From NCBI GenBank assembly GCA_031841125.1, contig CM063108.1:53776122-53840121 (forward strand): a stretch of DNA of 64,000 nucleotides. The letters are read 5' to 3'. A program made the translations under genes and the position numbers. This document shows, one piece after another, positions 9,809 through 19,245 of the stretch (its first letter is position 1; every line of letters begins with the position of its first letter). This DNA is from Acanthococcus lagerstroemiae. Taxonomy: Eukaryota; Arthropoda; Insecta; Hemiptera; Eriococcidae. The notes beneath the pieces were generated by a model, which worked only from the letters and a program-made list of their open reading frames with translations, searched no databases and had not been told where the DNA came from.

Positions 9809-9941
9809 ATACCTGAAATTGAATGAATGATATTTTCGAACTCCTCACACCTCAAAACGTAAAGAAAATTCACTCTGACCTCAAACCCCCACCCTATGAA
9901 CAAAAACAATACCTCCTTTCGAATTCTTCGAAAAGTCGGTA

Positions 9942-10675
9942 AAAATGTGAAAAGATAACTTTTACGCGTAAAACGAAGAGTGTTATAGAGTATGATTACA
10001 AAATGAATCAAATAAGTCTTCAAACCACGGACCACGTACGTGACCTTGGAATTATACTGGATAAGCGTTTATGTTTCGATTTACACCTCAATCAACTAAT
10101 ATGTAAGAGCAAAAAAATGATGGGTTTTGTGATAAGAAATACTAGTGGATTCAGAGAAATCCGCACCTTCTTGATATTGTACTACGCGTTCATACGGTCG
10201 AATATGGAGTTCGGGATGTTGGTATGGAATCCTGTCTATAAAAAATACTCAGATAAGTTAGAAAGCATACCAGCGTCGTTACCTAAAATACATATACTTC
10301 AAAATCTTTCAATACTATCCCATATACCTCAATTATGAAGAACTATTGGCGGGGTTTGAAATTGATTCTTTGGAAAGTCGACGTGAGCTTGCAATGCTCC
10401 AATACTTACATAACGTACTGCAGGGGCACGGAGATTCCACCTTGCTTCATGAGATCAGCTTGAGGGTGCCTCGATCAAATACAAGGCTAATAGAAACCTT
10501 CTACGTATATGATCGCCAGAGGGGCCCACTGAAACACTCCTTCTTAACCAGGGCTTGTATACTTTATAATAAACTGGAGAAGAGGAGTCAGGGAAGTGCG
10601 TTGGACATTCTTTCACAGTCCGGGCGTGACTTTCGGTTGGCATGTAGGGGTATACTGACAACACGATTGTAACGT
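9942..10675 (+). pseudogene. Jockey-type ORF2, C-terminal part of the reverse transcriptase
   Basis: This continues the interrupted ORF2. Reading from about 9,942 it gives 'ITFTRKT', then 'VRDLGIILDKRLCF', the conserved thumb-side motif of Jockey-type RTs, then 'MMGFVIRN' and 'EFGMLVWNPV'. A frameshift near 10,270 moves the coding sense into another frame; the C-terminal part then runs to a stop after 'GILTTRL'. It has no independent start. Together with 1,556-3,769 it accounts for one damaged ORF2 carrying one in-frame stop, one frameshift and one 6.2 kb insertion. Confidence 0.88.
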
Positions 10676-10800
10676 TCTGGTATGTGTCATGGTTCTGTTG
10701 CTGGAGTTGTACTGGCGTGGGTACGACCTCGTTTGGCATGACGTCTTGGGGGCGGCCGGTTTGAATACATGAGGGGAGGGTTGAGCATATATGTGTGTCG

Positions 10801-10831
<31 letters not shown>

Positions 10832-11078
10832 CGTGTGGGTGTCACTGTAAAAGTTTTCTATTTATTTTATTTTATTTATTTTTTATTTTTAGTTAATTTT
10901 AATTATAATTTTCAATCATGTAACATTTTGTTTTTGTTTTTTTCCCTTCAGTTTTTGTTTAGTTTTGTTCTTTTTTTTGTAAACTCATATTATTGCAGAG
11001 TGGTGCGGGCTATAATTGGTCGTAAGACTGTTGCCCGCACCACTTTAAAATAAATAAATAAATGAAATGAAATGAAAT
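10676..11078 (+). other. 3' UTR of the Jockey-type element with (TG)n, T-rich tract, hairpin and tail
   Basis: After the ORF2 stop come a (TG)n run (about 10,801-10,829), a T-rich stretch, and a perfect 12 bp inverted repeat AGTGGTGCGGGC (10,999-11,010) paired with 11,033-11,044 across a 22-base loop. The element ends in a (TAAA)n and GAAAT-type tail (about 11,048-11,078). A structured 3' end followed by a simple tail is what target-primed elements use for template recognition. Confidence 0.7.
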
Positions 11079-11531
11079 TGTAAGGAAAATAACATCAGAA
11101 AAATTAGGTATCAACCTACCCGAATATGCGTTATGCCGGTCTCATCGAGTTGGGCGGAAAGGAATGGAAAGGAAAATGAAAACAAACCGAGGCCTATCAT
11201 TGTCAAATTTACATCCCACAACGCCAGAAATATGGTTTTCATGAAAAAGAAAATGCTGAAAAAAACAAGTGTAAGGATTACAGAAGACCTCACCAAACAT
11301 CGTCTTGAACTATACAATGAAGCATTTAAGAAAGTAGGGATGAAAAACGTATGGTCACTCGACGGTAAAATATTCATATGGAATACAGCTACAATGAAAA
11401 AGCAAATCATAACACGAAAAGAAGACCTTGACAAGATCAAACAAGAAACAGCAGCATCAACAGGACCAGTAGAAAGCAATGTTCCGGTTATCAAAGTTAG
11501 CACACGTTCGTCACAACGAAAAAAGTAATAG
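11079..11531 (+). pseudogene. ORF1 remnant of a second non-LTR element (FP-domain type)
   Basis: Two frames together give ORF1-like sequence. The first (about 11,079-11,170) shows 'LGINLPEYALCRSHRVGR', the RRM-like end found in such ORF1 proteins. The second (11,133-11,528) shows 'IIVKFTSHNARNMVF', 'RITEDLTKHRLELYNEA' and 'VWSLDGKIFI', the FP-type C-terminus. A frameshift separates them. It begins at the tail of the previous Jockey-type element and lacks a 5' end. No matching ORF2 follows; instead Copia-like sequence appears from about 11,679. Confidence 0.65.
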
Positions 11532-11678
11532 TACATGTAAATAAATTAGCCAACTGATAACATAGTCATACTAGAATGTAAAGAGCACGGAAAACTCGTT
11601 AACTCGTTATATTTATTCTTTTATTACTAGATAAAATGTTACAAACGCAAATAGGTATACCAGGTTTGAGGTATGTAA

Positions 11679-12645
11679 TTGTTGAATGTTGTGCCCCGAG
11701 ACGAAAGAGAGACTACCCCGCACGTAAGCCGACCCAAACAAACACATCACCCCGGAAAGAAGGTATTCGTGGTCTCATTCATGGATGACTTCTCGCGCCT
11801 TGCAATGAGCTACGCGCTCCGTACGAAAGATGAAGTAGGGCACTGCCAAGTGCCAGGAATATCCTAGGCGAAGATCTCAAAGTGTGCTTTCTCCGCACTG
11901 ATCATGGGACGGAGTACACAGGGGGCTACACATCAACTGTTCTAGAATCCGAAAGTATCAAAAGACAGTTAGCCGCACCTGATACCCCACAGCACGCAGG
12001 AGTATCCGAAAGGTTTAACCGAACGATCCAGAACAAAATCAGGGCACTGATGTTTGATTTCCGACTGCCGAAGAATATGTGGGACTTAGCACTCTCAGCC
12101 GCTGTGCACGCCTACAACAGGACGCCGCACCGATCAATTGATTTTGAGATCCCACTCCGAAGATTTTCACCGAAGATACACTGTCACACCGAACAGATTC
12201 GAAGATTTGGATGCCTAGCTTACATGAAGATCCAGCGAGTTCCCGAGTCAAAGTTTTCGTACAGAGGCATACATACAGTGTTGGTGGGGTACACTGATAT
12301 AGCCTATCAACTCCTACACCCGGAGAGCGGCAAATTCTACGAATCTCGGAACGTTCGTTTCAACGAGAAGCTGGTCTACGGCGATAAATATGGTCCGAAC
12401 GCAGTTACCAACTGGCCCGAAGTTGAAGATTCCGAAACAAGAGAAACCGAAAAGAACTGGTTCGCCGAACTAGAAGACGAAGAAGATTTCAATCAATCCG
12501 AAGAAGCGAAACCCGAAAGGAAAAGAGGTCGTCCGAAGAAAAGGAAGTCAGAAGCTGAAGAAGAATCCGAATCCATCCCGAAGAAAAGAGGAAGAGGAAG
12601 ACCCAAGAAGATCAAATTGGAAGAAGACGACTATCTAACAAGAAA
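11679..12645 (+). pseudogene. Copia-like integrase fragment
   Basis: The frames 11,679-11,867 and 11,882-12,645 encode the catalytic part of a Ty1/Copia-type integrase. Marks are 'VSFMDDFSRLAMSY', then 'RTDHGTEYTGGY' with the second catalytic Asp, 'PQHAGVSERFNRTI' with the catalytic Glu, and 'FGCLAYMKI'. They are followed by an acidic/basic tail with AT-hook-like repeats 'KRGRPKK' and 'GRGRPKK'. A frameshift lies near 11,870, and the zinc module, gag, protease and 5' LTR are absent, so the element is 5'-truncated. Downstream the frame runs straight into the C-terminus of an unrelated non-LTR RT inserted at about 12,645. Copia coding resumes near 15,136. Confidence 0.88.
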
Positions 12646-13051
12646 AGATCCCAAACTTTACACAGCGATAGTGCAATCAAAAATACAGTACGGAATATCA
12701 AGCTGGGGGGCAGCCTATAAAACTAATTTAAAACCAGTTACAGTTAACCAAAAAAAATTCTTGAAAATACTTTACAAAAAACCAAAAAGCTTTAGCTCAG
12801 TACAACTTTTTGAGGAAATAAAGGCGCTAACTTTGGAAAAACTACATGAAATAAGTGCAATAAAATACGTGAAAAAACATAATTTACTAACGAAATACAG
12901 CAAAACTAACACTAGACTGACGAGGAACACACAATTTACAGTAACATTACCAAAAATAAAAACTAACATCGGTAAAACAAACAGCATTTACACTGGACTC
13001 AAAAACTTTAACAAACTTGATCAGCAGAATAGGGAAAAAATAATGAAATGA
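12646..13051 (+). pseudogene. C-terminal RT fragment of a non-LTR element inserted in the Copia-like element
   Basis: From about 12,646 the frame changes character to 'AIVQSKIQYGISSWGAAY', a motif of the region after the RT catalytic domain, and 'HEISAIKYVKKHNLL'. It is clearly related to the C-terminal half of the minus-strand RT at 13,577-14,818. The 5' end is truncated. The body is interrupted after 13,051 by the minus-strand element and appears to resume from about 14,869 to its tail near 15,135. Confidence 0.75.
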
Positions 13052-14868
13052 AATGAAAAACTTTATTTGCGTCTTTTTTTCTTGCACTCACTGAGCGGAG
13101 CTCGTTTCGAGGCTGTATAATAATATTTTTGAATTTTTTATGTAACTACGCGGGGAAAAAAATTATATATATATAAAATTATAGAAAAAAAAACAAAAAA
13201 AAACAAAAAAAACTACTACATAGAACAATTTGGAAAATGAAAATCGGAAAATCAAAAAATACAAAAACAAAATAAAAAGGAATAAAAAAAACAAAAGAAA
13301 AGTAGAAAAGGAAACTAGAAAAAAAGAGGGAGGAAAAACAAAAAAACAACAAAAAAACCAAAACAAAACCAAAAAAATAAAAACCAAGCCATGAAAAAAA
13401 AAGAAACTACCGATCCCCGCCCCCATCCACCGTTTACAAATTAATGAATTGGGAACTAGGGAAACGAAAAGGAATTTTGTTATATTTATCCTCAACCAGA
13501 AAATTTATTGTTTATTTATTTATTTTCATTTATTTTTTAATGGTATTTATTTATTAGTTGTTGTTTATTTATTTATTTAGTGCGTGTTTATGCTATATAG
13601 TAGGCTATTTATAAGTTTTTTTATTTTATTAGTATTTTTTGCTGGGGTACACATGATTTCTGCTTTATGGGATGGACTAAGGTTATTGAAAAATGAGATG
13701 CCCTGATACATATAGTTTTGTTGTCCCCTTGTTGTACTTTTTTTTGGCACCCTAATGTTACAAAGGTTATGCCTAATTGTTATACTATGATTTTTCTGAA
13801 TGCGTAATAAATTATTAGTTTTCATGTATGTTAAAGTGTTTTTGATATGCAATTTTCGTATGTTTAATAAGTTGGTTATTTTATAGATCTGAATCGTAGA
13901 CGTCCTTGGGTGGAAATTAAATATGATTTTTATGATCTTATTTTGCACTATTTGTAAGGGCTTTATTGTTGTTGGATAAGCACTACCCCATGCTATTATG
14001 CCATAGTTTAATATGGATTGTACTAGCGCATAGTAGACATCATATTTTATTTTGGTGTTGGTTATGTTTCTGATACTTAACATGAAATACGTGAGTTTTC
14101 TCAGTCTTGATGCCAGACAATTTATTTGGCTTTTCCATGTTAAATTTTTATCTATAATTATGCCCAGATATCGAACTTCATTTACCTTTTTTATTTGTGG
14201 GCAGCTGCAAGTCTGGTGGTAATTTACTTTACAAGATTGTATGTGTTGTACCAAATGTGAAGTGGGTTCATTTCGATTTGTAGGGGTGAATGCTATGAAT
14301 TTTGTTTTTTCAGGGTGTAGGTACAAGGAGTTTAAGGTGAACCACTGTTTAATTTTGTTCATTTTGTAATTTGCCATTTCATACACTTGTTCCCAACTCT
14401 TTTCTTCTACTATGAGGGCTGTGTCATCCGCAAATGATATGAGGGAGCATTTTTGGTTTTGCTCTTTTATTAAGTCATTTATATAGATCAGAAATATGAT
14501 CGGGGATAGAATTGTTCCTTGCGGGCATCCATCAGTGATTTCCATTTTATCACTTATGTTGTTGCCTAGTTGTACCATTTGTATTCTATTTTTTAGGTAG
14601 GACTCAAACCATATCTTTACTGTTTCAGTAATACCGCAACATTCTAATTTTTTGATAAATATTTCGTGCTGTATGGTATCAAACGCCTTTTGAATGTCCA
14701 TGAATATAATTCCGCATTTCGTTCCACGATCAAAACTATTTGTAACTCGATCAGTTAAATATGCAATGGCATTCATGGTACTTTCTCTCGTTCTGAAACC
14801 GAATTGATTGTCGGCCAATATATTTGAATTTTCGAGGTAGTTGTATATTCTGTTTTTTACAAACTAAC
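13052..14868 (-). mobile_element. 5'-truncated non-LTR retrotransposon, minus strand
   Basis: The element includes the RT frame at 13,577-14,818 and a long T-rich 3' UTR in element orientation (13,576 down to about 13,056). It ends with a polyadenylation-like AATAAA (plus-strand 13,062-13,067) and a (CATTT)n-like tail. The 5' end stops abruptly near 14,868 inside the RT, typical of incomplete target-primed reverse transcription. Confidence 0.78.
13577..14860 (-). pseudogene. reverse transcriptase of the minus-strand non-LTR element (5'-truncated, frame open)
   Basis: At least 413 codons are open. Motifs in order are 'DNQFGFRTREST', 'IIFMDIQKAFDTIQH' with the first catalytic Asp, 'GCPQGTILSPIIFLIYIND', 'LISFADDTALIV' with the catalytic Asp pair, 'VRYLGIIIDKNLTW', and 'ALVQSILNYGIIAWGSAY'. 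The RT core is intact, but the endonuclease and the RT N-terminus are missing, so the copy cannot act alone. The frame probably extends upstream of the ATG at 14,818 to the truncation point near 14,860. It resembles the RT in the surrounding plus-strand fragment, but the two are clearly diverged. Confidence 0.88.
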
Positions 14869-15135
14869 AACAGAACTTACAAAACTTTGATACGAAATGC
14901 AGTTACTAATACAACTACTAATTACAGAAACAAAAAACAGCGCAGCATACAGTCCGACTAATAACAACCGCAATATGTGTAACTATTGTAAAGAGTAAGT
15001 AGTGCACTAACTAAAGGAATTGTAGGAAGAAAAAAAGAAGGGGAAAAAAATGTAATTTAGTGTCGTTGCTAAACACGAGCCTAGCTCAGTTGGCAACGAA
15101 ATACACCATTTTCAATTTTCAATTTTCATTTTCAA
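14869..15135 (+). other. 3' end of the plus-strand non-LTR element with hairpin and (ATTTTCA)n tail
   Basis: The sequence after the minus-strand insertion carries no recognisable coding, then a small stem TCGTTGC (15,063-15,069) with GCAACGA (15,093-15,099). It ends in a tail of ATTTTCA-like repeats (about 15,107-15,135). Copia coding starts right after the tail, which fixes the element's 3' boundary. Confidence 0.65.
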
Positions 15136-16260
15136 TTCCGAAGAATGACTCCGATGAATCGACTCCGAAAAGAGAAGGACTCCGAAGCCAATCGAAGATT
15201 CCAAAATATGCTAACTACCTTTGCGAAGATGACTGTAATCTTGGTAGACGTATCAACGATATCAGCTCATGCAATCTCCTGATCATACCTTCAACCGAAG
15301 AAGACTCCGACGATAAACAAGATTCCGAAAGGTACTGTCTGATAGCGCAAATACTAGGAAATCCGACGAGTTATTCCGAAGCGATGAGAACGCCTCAACA
15401 TCAAGCATGGAAGAAGGCCGTAGATGAAGAACTCCTTTCGATGAAAGAAAACGATGTCTGGACCCTAGTCAACAAACCAGAGAAGATGTCTGATGGTAGC
15501 AGATTGAACCTGATTGACTCCAAATGGGTATTTAAGCGCAAACAGACTACCGAGGGTAAAACGAAATTTAAAGCAAGACTGGTGATCCGGTGATCCGGTG
15601 ATCCGTGGATTTAAAGACAGAAATGTCTATGGGCTGGGTGAAACGTATGCGCCCGTATCCCGATTACCAATGGCGAGGGCGGTTCTTACGATAATCAACA
15701 AGTTCGATCTACACGCTGCTCAACTAGACGTCACGACTGCGTTCTTAAACTCAGAACTGGGAGACGAAGAAATTTACATGAAACTCCCCGACGGTTATGA
15801 TTGTCCTCCAGAAGTCCGAAACAGTAAAGTCTGTCGTCTGAAGCGTGCATTATATGGTTTGAAAATAAGCCCGAAGAAATGGAATTTGAAATTCTCCGAA
15901 GAAGCATTAAAACTAGGTCTTACTAATAACGATCGTGAACCATGCCTATTCACATCCAAAACCAAGTCCGATGTAGTAATTCTACTTCTCTATGTAGACG
16001 ATATGTTAATAGCCTCAAACAGCCAGTCCAGACTGTCCGAAGTAAAAGCAGGCCTTAGCAAGGTATTTAAAATGACAGATCTAGGACAACCGAAGACTTT
16101 TCTTGGTATGAAAATCGAAAGAAATCGTGAACAGCGTATCATAAACATCACTCGAGGGGACTATGCGAGAAAAGTATTAAAGCGTTTTGGGTTTACCGAT
16201 GCAAAGTGCCACAGAACACCCGCCGAATCTCGCAAAGTAACTAACCGTGAAAGGCGATAG
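15136..16260 (+). pseudogene. Copia-like reverse transcriptase
   Basis: The frames 15,136-15,593 and 15,598-16,260 make one Copia-type RT. Marks are 'AWKKAVDEELLSMKENDVW', 'DSKWVFKRK', 'ETYAPVSRLPMARAVL', 'QLDVTTAFLNSEL', 'ALYGLKISPKKW' and 'LLLYVDDMLIASN' with the catalytic Asp pair. The frame breaks at 15,587-15,610, where the 8-mer GTGATCCG is present three times in a row; one copy would restore continuity, so a small tandem duplication caused the frameshift. A stop at 16,258-16,260 ends the second frame. The N-terminal linker is rich in Ser, Glu and Lys. Confidence 0.9.
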
Positions 16261-16966
16261 AGAAAAAAAAATGATTCCGAAAGAAGTGGCTTCGTTGAAA
16301 ATGATTCCGAACTTTTAAGACCCGACACCAAAATAAATGTCCCTTACAGGGAGGCGGGTGGTAGTTTGCTTTATCTCGCTAGTGCCACAAGACCTGACAT
16401 CTTGTTCGCCGTAAATATTTTGAGTAGACATCAAGTGAATCCAACGAATGATGATTGGACCAACGTCAAGAGAGTTTTCCGATACCTTAATGGAACGAAA
16501 GATTTGGGACTCCGATATGAATCGAAACTCAAGACTATGGCAACCTACTCCGATGCTTAGCTTTGCCGACCGTAAAGGTTCCGTTTCAACCTGCGGTTAT
16601 ATCATTCAATTGTTCGGGGATACGATAGCCTGGCGTACTACAAAACAGACGTATGTAGCTCTTTCGACTTGTCAGGCGGAATATGTTGCTATGTCCGATG
16701 CATGTCAAGAAGCCATTGCTTTAGACTTATCTCTCCAAAGAATTCTGAATGAGAGCTTGTTTCCGATTACGTTATACTGTGACAACCAAGCAGCCGACAG
16801 ATGCGCTTCAACAAGCGGCCAAAATAAGCTACGCCATATGACAGAAGTCAAAGGACACTACGTTCGAGAATGTGTAAAAGAGGGTCGTATCAAGATCCAG
16901 TGGGTATCTACTTCGCTGCAGCTAGCCGACATCATGACCAAGCCCCTTAACCATAGAAGCACATGA
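16261..16966 (+). pseudogene. Copia-like RNase H region
   Basis: The coding sense continues after the stop, as 'GGSLLYLASATRPDILFAV' and 'FRYLNGTKDLGLRY'. A frameshift at about 16,557 follows, then 'STCGYIIQLFGDTIAW', 'ALSTCQAEYVAMSDAC' and 'LADIMTKPL', the typical C-terminus of Copia Pol. RNase H removes the RNA strand during cDNA synthesis. At least two frame breaks make this non-functional. Confidence 0.88.
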
Positions 16967-17493
16967 GAGGTTGAGAGCAGCGATCATGAATGAAGTCTAG
17001 CCAACTTCTAGATTACTGATCCGATGAAACTAATTTGTTGTATGATTTTCAGACTAACTCGAAGAGTAGATTTTGAGTTCACTCCAGTCTACCCGCTGCC
17101 ACGAAGTGACTCTCGCTAAACTCGTCGTTAAACGAATCTCGTCTCTGTGTTCCTGCATTACCGTCCGAAGCTGTGATAACAGTCGTTATGTTTTGTTCCT
17201 GAAGTATTATTTAGTTCGTAAGAAATAATTTTTAGTTGTCCGATTTGTTTAGATATGACTCCGAAAAGAAATCTTCATTTCGAAAGAATTTTCGTTGTGA
17301 ATTATGAATCCGTAGTTATAATTTTGATTCCGTTGTAAATGTTTCCGAAAGGTCGACCGCTGTCCGCTACTGTTGTTAGAATCAATTCCGAAGTTTCTAA
17401 ATTGTTTTGTTTCCGAAAAGAAAAAGAAATTTTATTTTCCGAAAATAGAAAATTTTGAGTTAAAACCAAATTTTGGTACGTAGATCACATCCC
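16967..17493 (+). other. Copia-like element 3' non-coding region rich in TCCGAA
   Basis: No open frame with motifs is present. The stretch contains several copies of TCCGAA (for example near 17,163, 17,253, 17,344, 17,387, 17,412 and 17,437), the same hexamer that recurs through the element's coding part. Confidence 0.6.
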
Positions 17494-17502
17494 GGGAGGG
17501 AG
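17494..17502 (+). promoter_or_regulatory. polypurine tract of the Copia-like element
   Basis: GGGAGGGAG directly precedes the 3' LTR that starts TGTTGAG, the expected place for the plus-strand primer. Confidence 0.8.
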
Positions 17503-17740
17503 TGTTGAGTTGGTAGCACTGCTACTGATATACGGTATGCGCTCTACGCTAAGTACGACGCTCCGTTAGTATTTCGTCTGAGGACGTTGAGTAGTGACTC
17601 CGAGTACGGAAGCGGTCTACCGATGTTAACCGTTATTCAATTACACGTTTCTGAAGTTACACTTGTGTTTTATAATTTATTGCTTGCATCTCTACGACTG
17701 TTGGTGTTTAATGACGTCGATCAGAAGCCTCTGCTCAACA
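17503..17740 (+). repeat. 3' LTR of the Copia-like element
   Basis: This 238 bp segment begins TGTTGAG and ends CTCAACA, a perfect 7 bp terminal inverse with TG and CA ends, and follows a polypurine tract. No partner 5' LTR exists in the window because the element is truncated on its left. Confidence 0.85.
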
Positions 17741-17942
17741 AAAAACAATTGAAATTTATATCAAGTGGAGGATGGTACCTATCCATTTTTTCCACAAGGG
17801 ACTCACCAAGCCTAACAGAAGTATCTGTGCAGTTGCCTACAATTAGGTCTAAAGTTTTACCAAAATCATTACTAATTTTATTCGCATCACGACAGGTAAA
17901 AAGGATATAAAATGTTACACCAAGTGTCTTTGTAGGAGACAT
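17741..17942 (-). pseudogene. endonuclease fragment of a Jockey-type element
   Basis: The minus strand reads 'KTLDLIVGNCTDTSV' and 'MDRYHPPLDINF'. These match in pattern the segment 'NTLDLVLANVAG' and 'DAYHPPLNISI' of the endonuclease at 1,556-2,674. Only about 65 codons remain. It touches the Copia 3' LTR, so the Copia-like element probably inserted into this older Jockey-type copy. Confidence 0.75.
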
Positions 17943-18780
17943 GTATTTTTGGGTAGTTGACTGACTGATTCACCGACTGACTTGACTGACTTCGTTACGG
18001 TTTTGCTCAAGTATACCCAGTAATGAAAGCATATAAAATGCTGAAAAAAACCTTCCGTATCTTGGAAAAGGGAGCAGAACGATTTTTTTTTTCTTCACGG
18101 GATGAGGGAATGAGAAAATGTATTACAAAAATCAGAAACAACACCTGTAAAATGTTCGATTTTATTGGCATACACTTTCTTTCTCGTGCGTTTTTCAACC
18201 TCTCGTCTTGGTGCCATATTGGCCTGTGCTGACAAAATTCGTTTTTTAATCGTAAGAAAAGTCACGTAAAAAGATCGACTTTATCATTCTCCCGGAGTGT
18301 ATTTCATTCCCTCACCTGTATATCATTCCCTCACCAAAGCAAATATACCGAAAACATGAGGGAATGAGAGGCGAGGGAATGAGAAAGCCGAAGAGAGGGT
18401 TATTGTACCTATCGTCCAGTAAAAAATTATTCATTTTCTCCTTTCTAACAGTAGATTATGTCTGGCATATGTATAAAAAAATGCCAAAAATAGATTACTT
18501 CTCTCACAATTGCATGGCGACTTGGAATACCCAATGTTCACAGAATGACCCACCCCCAAATTATGGCCTCGGAGGAAGAGTCGTCAAAGTACAGTTACAT
18601 GAACATGACCTGGAAATTGGAATTTGGCGGCCCAAAAGACCTATGAAGTGATGAATCCTAATCACTACAGTAATCTATTTGTTGGTACTCCTCAATTGTG
18701 ACATCGTAGGGGGGAGCGAGGTTTATCGATCCAAATGATCTATAAATTGATGGATCATAATCAGTATAGTTGTCTATGTG
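17943..18780. other. no gene; repeated GAGGGAATGA motifs
   Basis: No coding motif is seen. The decamer GAGGGAATGA appears on the plus strand near 18,107, 18,359 and 18,371, and inverted near 18,303-18,340. This arrangement could mark the ends of a small decayed TIR element. Near 18,686 is a segment (ACTCCTCAATTGTGACATCGTA) that recurs near 19,210, so a truncated SINE tail may lie just left of the SINE-like repeat that follows. Confidence 0.4.
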
Positions 18781-19245
18781 GCTCTGTGGCGTAGTGGTAA
18801 GAACCTAAGAACTCAGCTTCATAACCCGAAAACACCGGGTTCGATTCCTAACACCGGCATCGTTATCAGCAATGCAAGAAAGAACTCGTCACACATTCTA
18901 ACACCGCATTCTGATAACGTACACAGAGTCACAGGTTTCCCGAAAAGTGTGTAATCGGTCGCCAGTATCTGAAAGCTGTAAGTGGGTAAGGCGCTACCTG
19001 TCGATGCTCGTTGAACTCACCATCATAAACCACGGGGCTAGTGATACGGGTATTCGACAGGAAGATAGCGCAGTTAACCTAGGCCGATTCCCGGCAAGAA
19101 GAGAAGAGGGCTAAGGAAGTCCTAAAAGGCTCCCCGATGTTCCTGAGGTAATGCTCGAAGGGGCGGTTCCAGGGCTCGGGTGAGAGCAATGAAAAGAGAG
19201 CTCGTCCGTACTCCTCAACTGTGATGCCATAGGGGAGGGGGAAGG
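18781..19245 (+). repeat. composite tRNA-derived SINE-like repeat
   Basis: The head carries RNA polymerase III promoter boxes: box A TGGCGTAGTGG (18,787-18,797) and box B GGGTTCGATTCC (18,837-18,848), spaced as in a tRNA. The second half (about 19,080-19,205) matches the body of the SINE at 35,156-35,376 on the opposite strand, sharing CGGCAAGAAGAGAAGAGG and TGAGGTAATGCTCGAA. A second degraded head seems to lie near 18,975-19,065, so this may be two SINEs joined. It is not a functional tRNA gene. Confidence 0.7.

Larger units (their letters stand above)
3770..9940. mobile_element. intermediate insertion inside the Jockey-type ORF2 (about 1.1 kb excluding the nested LTR element)
   Basis: The two ORF2 halves fit together around an asparagine-lysine-rich point near 3,769 and 9,941, so everything between is inserted. 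Excluding the LTR element, 3,770-4,696 and 9,776-9,940 remain. One reading is a TA-flanked TIR element: 'TACCGACTTTTC' starts at 3,794 and its inverse 'GAAAAGTCGGTA' ends at 9,941. A second feature complicates this: 'AGCAGTACCGAC' occurs at 3,789-3,800 and again at 4,242-4,253. This is how a 12 bp target duplication around a separate A-rich retroposed piece would look. The interior holds no open frame with recognisable motifs and contains the (TA)n tract hit by the LTR element. A small palindrome lies at 3,771-3,792. The class is unsettled. Confidence 0.45.

Noticed and set aside
18781..18865. Possible functional tRNA gene on the plus strand
   Set aside because: No convincing acceptor stem; it is followed by a SINE body shared with another locus.
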